The notes below the pieces were generated by a model that saw only the letters and a list, made by a program, of their open reading frames with translations, had not been told where the DNA came from and did no database searches. Shown one piece after another: positions 56,775-64,000 of a stretch of 64,000 bases of DNA. Position numbers and translations under genes: made by a program. The DNA is taken from contig NC_050101.1 of assembly GCF_902167145.1 (NCBI RefSeq), positions 114,295,789-114,359,788 of the forward strand, in the 5' to 3' direction. Source of the stretch: Zea mays (taxonomy: Eukaryota; Streptophyta; Magnoliopsida; Poales; Poaceae). Each line of letters opens with the position of its first letter. Positions within the stretch are counted from its first letter, which is position 1.

Positions 56775-58469
56775 GAAGGCGCGCTCGTCCGGTTTCTGCA
56801 AGACAACCGAGACGTATTCGCATGGCAACCTGCGGATATGCCGGGAGTCCTGAGAGAACTGGCCGAGCACGAACTGAAGGTCTACCCCCAGGCAAGGCCG
56901 ATCCGGCAAAAATTACGTCGTTTCACGCCCGACAAGAGAGAAGCCATTCGCGCTGAACTGGCCCGCTTGATCGCGGCTGGGTTCATTAGAGAAGTGTTAC
57001 ATCCCGAGTGGTTAGCCAACCCTGTTTTGTACTCAAAAAGAATAAAGTGGATTGGCGCATGTGCGTCGACTATACAGATCTCAACAAACATTGTCCAAAG
57101 GATCCCTTCGGGCTCCCTAGGATAGATCAGGTGGTAGACTCCACCGTCGGATGTTCTGTGCTGTCTTTTTCTGGACTGCTATTCCGGATACCATCAGATC
57201 AGTCTGGCAAAGGAAGACGAGGAAAAAACAGCGTTCATCACTCCATTCGGTGCTTTCTGCTATACCTCCATGTCGTTTGGCCTCAAAAACGCTGGAGCGA
57301 CTTATCAGAGAGCCATTCAAACATGCTTAGCCGATCACTGGGGCAAGCATGTGGAAGCCTACGTGGATGACGTGGTAATCAAAACAGAGAACTCAGAAAA
57401 CTTCATCGAAGACTTACAGCTCGTTTTCAACAGTCTACGGCGATATCGATGGAAGCTTAATCCCGAAAAATGTGTCTTTGGGGTACCGGCAAGGAAGCTA
57501 CTCGGATTTATTGTCAGCCACCGGGGAATTGAAGCTAATCCGGATAAGATTGAAGCTATCATGAAAATGGAAGCTCCACGATCACAAAAGAAGGTTCAGC
57601 GACTTACCGGATGTATGGCAGCCCTGAGCAGATTTATATCCAGGCTGGGAGAAAAAGGTTTACCATTTTACAAGCTACTCAAGAAGGTGGACAAGTTTCA
57701 GTGGACTTCAGAAGCACAGGAAGCCCTAGATGCACTGAAGAAATTCTTGACAACCCCACCAATACTGAAACCACCACGGCGAGCCACATCAACTCAACCG
57801 ACTGAAGATCTGCTGTTGTATATCTCTTGCACGACTCACGTGGTAAGCACCGCGTTGGTAGTCGAGCGAGCAGAAGAAGGACATGCCTACCCAGTGCAAC
57901 ATCCTGTTTATTTCATGAGTGAAGTTCTGGGTCCCTCAAAGAAAAAGTATCCTCAAGTTCAGAAGCTATTATACGCAGTACTTCTAACTGCCCGCAAGCT
58001 ACGTCACTACTTTGATGACCACAAAGTCATAGTAGTCACTGGTTTTCCGATAGGAGACATCCTTCACAACAAGGAAGCCATTGGCCGAATAGCCAAGTGG
58101 GCTTGCAAACTGGGATCTCATGACATCGAATTTCGACCTCGCACTGCCATTAAAACCCAAGCATTGGTTGACTTCGTATCAGAATGGACTGAACAACAAG
58201 CACCAGAGAACCCAGAAACTGCAGAAGTATGGCAGATGTATTTTGATGGCTCGCTGAAGCTGCAGGGAGCAGGCGCGGGAATTCTTTTCATCGCACCTGG
58301 AGGCGAGCACCTCAAATATGCCCTCCAGTTGTTATTTCCAGCCTCCAACAATGCAGCCGAGTATGAAGCTCTGATCCATGGACTAAACATCGCCATATCA
58401 TTAGGCATCAAGAGACTAATGGTATACGGAGATTCTTTGGTAGTCATAAACCAGATAAACAAAGAATGA
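56775..58469 (+). pseudogene. Tat element reverse transcriptase and two RNase H domains
   Basis: The start of RT (PQARPIRQKLRRFTPDKREA) is in the gag frame. A pair of compensating frameshifts near 57035 and 57170 brackets the segment with MCVDYTDLNKHCPKDPFGLP. The frame then continues through MSFGLKNAGATYQRAIQ, the catalytic AYVDDVVIKT and the first RNase H. A second, archaeal-type RNase H follows (WQMYFDGSLKLQGAGAGILF, NNAAEYEALIHGL, VYGDSLVVINQ at about 58230-58460). This dual RNase H is a mark of the Tat lineage. A TGA stop closes the stretch at 58467. Not functional as it stands. Confidence 0.9.
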
Positions 58470-59963
58470 GACTGTTCGAATGATTCAATGGGAAAATACT
58501 GCACTGCCGTCCGAAAACTAGAAGATAAATTTGAAGGCCTGGAATTTCATCATGTAGAAAGAGATCGAAACACGGCAGCCGATGTATTGTCCAAGCTAGG
58601 ATCCAGTCGAACTCAGGTCCCACCCGGAGTCTTTGTACAAGAAATACCACAACCAAGCATCTCAATGGATCAGGCAGAAGAGTGTAATATCGTGAATCAA
58701 CCAGAGTCAGACTCTGATGACTGGAGAAAGCCGATCATCAGATATATAAAGAATGAAGAGGAACCAGATGACAAAAATGTAGCCGAGCGCATCGCTAGAC
58801 AGTCAGCCCACTACACACTCATTGGGGAGACATTATACAGATGGGGCGCGTCAGGCGTCCTCATGAAGTGCATTCTCTCATCTACTGGGAAGCGACTTCT
58901 AGATGAGGTCCACGCTGGGCAATGTGGAATACACGCAGCATCCAAGACGCTAGTCGGGAAGGTCTTCAGGTCAGGATTCTATTGGCCAACCGCAAAAAGC
59001 GATGCAGCCGAGTTAGTGCAGAAGTGCGAAGCTTGCTAGTACTTGTCAAAGCAGCAACATCTACCAGCACAGCAGCTGCAGACCATACCAGTAACATGGC
59101 CGTTCGCATGCTGGGGACTGGATATGATTGGACCTTTCAAGAAAGCTCAAGGAGGATACACTCATGTACTGGTAGCAATCGACAAATTCACCAAATGGAT
59201 AGAATTCAAACCCATTGCTTCTTTAACCTCAGCCAAGGCCGTGGAATTCATACAAGACATAATATTCAGATTCGAAATACCAAACAATATCATAACTGAC
59301 TTAGGATCCAACTTCACAAGTTCAGAATTCTTCGATTTCTGCGAGCAAAAGAGCATTCAGGTCAAGTATGCTTCGGTAGCGCACCCGAGGGCCAACGGGC
59401 AGGTCGAACGAGCTAACGGGATGATATTAGAGGCACTCAGGAAAAGGGTCTTCGATAAGAATGAAAAGTTCGCAGGAAAGTGGATAAGGGAATTGCCCTA
59501 CGTCGTTTGGAGCCTAAGAACCCAACCTAGCCGAGCTCTACATGGAAACACTCCTTTCTTCATGGTCTATGGGTCAGAGGCAGTACTGCCCGCTGATCTC
59601 AAGTTTGGGGCGCCAAGGTTGATCTTTGAAAGCATAGCAGAGGCCGAAGCAACCAGGCTGGAAGATGTCGATGTACTCGAAGAAGAGCGGCTGAACGCAG
59701 TAATTCAATCGGCACGGTACCAGCAGACTCTAAGACGCTATCACGACAAGGCCGTGCGACAACGATCCTTTTCAGTAGGAGATCTCGTCCTCCGCCGAAT
59801 TCTAATGGGGGAGGGACGGCACAAGTTATCGCCCTTATGGGAAGGACCGTTCATAGTAGCAGAAGTCACTCGGCCGGGATCATATCGTCTCACTCAAATG
59901 GACGACACAGAAATTGGGAACTCCTGGAATATAAAACACCTCAGGAAGTTTTATCCTTAGCTA
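58470..59963 (+). pseudogene. Tat element RNase H end and integrase
   Basis: The same frame resumes after the TGA (FHHVERDRNTAADVLSKLGS completes the second RNase H). Then come the integrase zinc domain (EVHAGQCGIHAASKT with KCEAC), a TAG stop at 59037, and the DDE core (CWGLDMIGPFKKAQ, ITDLGSNFTS, HPRANGQVERANG) to HLRKFYP and a natural stop at 59958-59960. All three catalytic acidic residues are present. The stops make it a pseudogene, although each segment is well preserved. Confidence 0.9.
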
Positions 59964-60059
59964 TATTTCAAAAGCTATCAGGACGACGATGTACTCTATA
60001 AAACGGGAAATATGTCATCAATAAAGAAGGCTTCAAAGATACTCAGTTTGTTCATGATT

Positions 60060-60645
60060 GACTTGCATTCTTACTTGACTCGGGGTGACCACTATGCCCT
60101 GCTAACGGAGCAATCGGCTTAAGTCGGCAACGACTTAAGACGGTGCAACATGCTCATGCTTACTTAACCCGGGGTGACCACTATGCCCTGCTAACGGAGC
60201 AATCGGTTTAAGTCGATAATGACTTAAGACGGTGCAACATGCTCACGCTTACTTAACTCGGGGTGACCACTATACCCTGCTAACGGAGCAATCGGCTTAA
60301 GTCGGCAACGACTTAAGACGGTGCAACATGCTCACGCTTACTTAACCTGGGGTGACCACTATGCCCTGCTAACGGAGCAATCGGCTTAAGTCGGCAACGA
60401 CTTAAGGCGGCGCAACATGCTCGCGCTTACTTAACCCGGGGTGACCACTATGCCCTGCTAACGGAGCAATCGGCTTAAGTCGGCAACGACTTGAGGCGGT
60501 GCAACATGCACGCGCTCACTTAGCTCGGGGTGACCATTATGCCCTACTAACAAAAGCAATCGATTTAAGTCAGTAACGACTTAAGGCAATCTCGCATGCT
60601 TACAATTACTCATATAGGGGTGACTTCTATACCCCGTAAACAAAT
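60060..60645. repeat. 89-bp tandem repeat array in the Tat element
   Basis: GGGGTGACC (or GGGGTGACT) starts at 60082, 60171, 60260, 60349, 60438, 60527 and 60617, a spacing of 89 bp (90 for the last). Units contain CTATGCCCTGCTAACGGAGC and CGGCTTAAGTCGGCAACGAC. The last two units are the most diverged. The array lies between pol and the antisense gene. Confidence 0.95.
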
Positions 60646-60789
60646 TTCAAAGCCATCACTCAGCATTTTACTACTGATTTATGTACTATTAAATTCTAAA
60701 ACAATAGGAGAGTAGCAATGCCAAACTGGTGTTCTCTAGCAAATATCCGACCATGCTAACCGCGTGCTCAAAGCACACAAAATATTTCT

Positions 60790-63700
60790 CTATTTTGCAA
60801 TATCTTTCTCAGGAGCAACCGACGAAGAAGGGCGACTTGAGGAATCAGGAGCAGCGTTCATGTCGGCCCTTATGTCTTCAGGAACAACCATGCCGGGTCT
60901 CCTCATCAAGATTCGCCCCGCACGAATGACTTTATCCATGGCTCTGTCGCGCTGGGCCCTTAGAGTAATGGAAGTTTCTTTAGCAACTTTGGCAGCCAAT
61001 TGAGCGGTCTCCAGCTCCTGGGCGATGGACTTCTTGGAAGCGCGCAGTTCCTTGATAGCAGCATCCTTAGCTGATATCAACTGCCTGAGACAGATCACGT
61101 CATCCGTGGATTCCTGCAGCCTACAGCGAAGATTATCTAACTCCTCCGTGGTGAAACGATGACTCCTTTCCAGAATGGTCAACGAGTTGCTAGAGTCACG
61201 ATACAGTCTGTCCAGATTATCGCGAGAAGCAACAAGGGCACGTTTTTCTTCCTGCAAGCAAGAATCAACTCCTTCAAACATCAGGCTAGCAATAAGAACA
61301 CAGCAATACAAGGCGCAGTTTCACAAGTCACCTTTTCAGAATCAAGCTGAACGCGAAGAGTAGAGTTCAGCGTGTTAGCAGCATTTAGAGCAGCATAGAC
61401 CTGGGCCAGCTCAGTTTGGCTTTGGGAATACTTTTCCTCAAAATCAGAACACCGCTGGACCAGTTCAGCCTGACCTTGAGAATGTTTTTCTTCAAGAACA
61501 GAAATCTGTCGAGCCATGCCTGGCGAGAAAAAATCAAGCAAAGGGGGTCAAAATGTGAAACAATTCAATAAGGCAGACGAAAGGAATCAAAAGAGCACTA
61601 ACCAGCATTCGCCGCTTCCAAGTCAGAGACACGCTGTTGAAGCGACACCGGATTCCAACGTGCCAAAGACGAAGCTCCTTCTGGAACAGACACACCTTGC
61701 GACCTCAGCTGACTAGCCATCCCGTCCACCAATGCCTGATATTGAGAACAGATAAATGTAATAACAGCAGTTCATGCGGTATAAAAGTCAAGCTAAAATA
61801 TATCACAATACCTGGAGGTTGGAGAAGAACGAAGGGACACCCAAATCGTGAGAGATCAATTGATGGCTTGGCATAAAGTCGCCACCCGACGCAGCTTGCA
61901 ATGAACCAGTAGGGACCAACTCAATACCGTCAACAGAGCCCAAAACTTGGTCAGCGGGAACGCTAGCCTCTAAGGCGACTCCCTGACCAGAAACTTGGGC
62001 CACCACCATGCCACCAGAGTGTGGAGGAGATCCGACGTGAACATCCATGGAAGTACAAGAGGGAGACCCCGCTCGGACACCCTCGGGGGCTAGGTCATAG
62101 CTCGCGCTGCCCACTTGAGCCAGATTGTCTCCGGCAACACCCTCGGGGGCTAGGTCATGACTTATGCCACCCACCCGAGCCGAACCATCCCCGACAACAC
62201 CCTCGGGGGCTGGGTGAGCGTTAACACCATCCCTGAGGGTCAAGCTTTCTGCGGCAGCCGCCTCTAAGGCTGAAGGCCCCTCAGTTACTTCCATGAGAGC
62301 AAGACGATCAAAGTCAGTTTCCTGGCCCTCAAGACCGCGCTCTAAGGTCGATGAGGCGTGGGACGCTGCCCGGGATGACCCCAACCCGGCGTCGAACACA
62401 TCAGCACAAACATCCATCGCGTCACCATCCGCTGGCTCTGATAATAAGTCCTCTGGAACCATATCTTCTAGAGTCTGATCAAAGTTCGCCAGAGATAACT
62501 CCTGTAGACCGACGAGGGCTGACAGAGCAGGAGAAGGAACTCCACTACTTTCCCCACTGGCAATATACTACCGACTGTTCTTCCGAGTGAAAAGGACCTC
62601 ATTTTCTTCCTCCCCATCATTTTCATCAGCAACACACCCATTGGGGTCAGCGACAGATGGACCACACCCATTGGGGTCAGCGTCAGTAAATTCAGGCACG
62701 GGAACTCCCTCAGCAGCAGGAACCGAAGGACCAGCGCCCCGATCCAAACTAGATACTTGCCGAAGACGTCTCTTTTTCTTTTTCTGCTCATCAACAGAAG
62801 GATCAAGTTTATTGACTCGGCAAGGACGTCTCGGGCGAACACTGACAGGTCTCTGAACATCCAAGGTTGTTCTAGCTTCTAGGAGAGGCGCCACCGCCAA
62901 TGTCCCAGCAGGAGTAGCATCAGAAGAATCTTCGGCCAGCATATCAAGCATAGCACTTATTTCTGCATCATTAGGATCCAAAGGCACCTCAAAGTGGACT
63001 TGCCGTTCATCATCGGGAATTTCTCCAATCGAAGCAACTAAGGCGCTAACTTCTTCAGCGGAGGGTCGCACTCTAAGGCCCAAACTGCCATCAGTGACAG
63101 GTGGATTCGACACAAAAAGAGTGAAGGCCTTGGGAGGAGGTAGGTTCCAGGCTGAGTATGCCACTGGGGCACCAACATTTGATACCTTACCTCTAAGAAT
63201 CATCTCAAGTCGATTCACCAAGTCTACAGAGGGAATCCTTCTATTGGTAACCCGAGTCGAGTCAGCTAGGCCTCTGTACAAATAAGCCGGGTAAGCCCTG
63301 TCTTTCAACGGCTGAATGTTCTTGAAAACAAAATCAGCAACCACAGCCTCTGCAGTCAGACCCCTCTCCTTCAGCAGTCCAACTTCAGCTAGCAAAGCCC
63401 CAGCCTCAGCCACCTCCTGATCTGTGGGGGACTCGGTCCAACTCGGGGTACGAACGTCCGCCTGTCTCCCCCGACCGTGGGGGGGAGAGAATTTCCGTGG
63501 TTCTCAACGATAAACCACTCCAAACGCCATCCCTTAATACTGTCCTTGAGAGGAATTTCAAGATAATCAGACTTCCTTCCACGACGCATCTCTAAACTAG
63601 CACCCCCAACCAGCTGATGCTGCCCCCCGGCCATTCCAGGGCGACAGTGATACAGATATTTCCACAGTCCAAAATGTGGCAGAACGCTAAGAAAAGCTTC

Positions 63701-63992
63701 GCACAAATGAACGTAAATGGAAATTTGCAGAATAGAATTGGGATTCAGATGGGTCAAGTTAAGGCGATAGAAATCAAGGAGGCCACGGAAAAAGGGGGAA
63801 ATAGGAAGAGCGAGACCGCGGAGAAGAAAAAGGAACGTAAATCATGGATTCATGGGTATCCTCTGTCGGAACAGTGACCCCGTGGCAAATCCGCCAAGAA
63901 CAGAGCTCCCTCAGGGGAAGAACCCCGATGGACACGAGGTGGAGAAGGTCAGGCTCAGAGACAACAGACATATGGTTACCTGCGAAAGGCAA
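60790..63992 (-). pseudogene. Tat antisense gene, spliced, PF04195-like product
   Basis: On the strand opposite to pol, from 63992 leftward. The N-terminal part has RGLALPISPFFRGLLDFYRL, THLNPNSILQISIYVHLCEA and GLTAEAVVADFVFKNIQPLK with VTNRRIPSVDLVNRLEMILR. These match the putative gypsy-type transposon family (PF04195), known from antisense ORFs of Tat elements such as Grande and RIRE2. A Ser/Ala-rich middle and a long coiled coil (RQISVLEEKHSQGQAELVQR, KDAAIKELRASKKSIAQELE) follow. Likely introns: 61811-61736, 61602-61520 and 61331-61252, all phase-consistent, and one less certain near 62571-62502. Frameshifts near 63815 and 63450 break the N-terminal region. The product's role is unknown. 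Confidence 0.7.
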
Positions 63993-64000
63993 CTGGCTGT
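63993..64000. other. Window edge inside the Tat element
   Basis: The antisense gene start and the 3' LTR of the Tat element lie at or beyond this edge. Confidence 0.5.

Overview
The window is plant nuclear DNA from a large, repeat-rich grass genome, most probably maize or another Zea. The reasons are Sirevirus (Opie/Ji-like) copia elements, Tat-type and chromovirus gypsy elements nested in one another, and several Helitron ends that fit the maize Helitron terminal consensus. I see no intact host gene, RNA gene or CRISPR array. Almost everything readable is transposable element, or host gene pieces carried by Helitrons.

Layout. 1-4050: decayed Helitron ends (5' end at 377; 3' ends at 1361, 3525 and 3864) and a solo LTR at 1520-3247 flanked by the duplicated target ATACT. 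4051-11311: a Helitron 5' end followed by exon-sized pieces of host genes (papain-type protease, a RETICULATA-like peptide, CNOT9/RCD1). 11312-18451: the best-defined Helitron, with both ends matching the consensus, carrying exons of an M1 aminopeptidase and an OTU-domain protease. 18452-23410: old DNA holding a hAT-like end, a Sirevirus solo LTR (19146-20666, target duplication CTTAT) and an LTR-like remnant. 23411-26375: another Helitron 5' end broken by a truncated gypsy LTR.

26375-30629: the 3' half of a plus-strand Sirevirus (pol with two nonsense codons, plus its 3' LTR), inserted in the RNase H region of a minus-strand Sirevirus (30630-40315). That minus-strand element also carries a 4.0-kb solo LTR at 33815-37841 (target duplication TCTTG). 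Its gag is broken at 40316 by a hAT-like end, and that in turn at 40448 by a Tat-lineage gypsy element running off the right edge of the window. Inside the gag of the Tat element, at target ACGCG, sits a young chromovirus (42262-55056). It has near-identical 3.26-kb LTRs, an uninterrupted gag-pol on the minus strand and an extra upstream ORF.

How the parts work together. The chromovirus has every part expected of an autonomous element: LTRs, a primer-binding site for initiator tRNA-Met, a polypurine tract, Gag, protease, reverse transcriptase, RNase H, integrase and a chromodomain. The older elements carry stops and frameshifts. Most of the stops I examined sit where a glutamine codon is expected, which fits decay by cytosine deamination. 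The Tat element also carries an antisense, apparently spliced gene between pol and its missing 3' LTR. The points most worth a second look are the extra chromovirus ORF, the splice-site-like signals in front of both chromovirus start codons, and the three phase-consistent introns of the Tat antisense gene.
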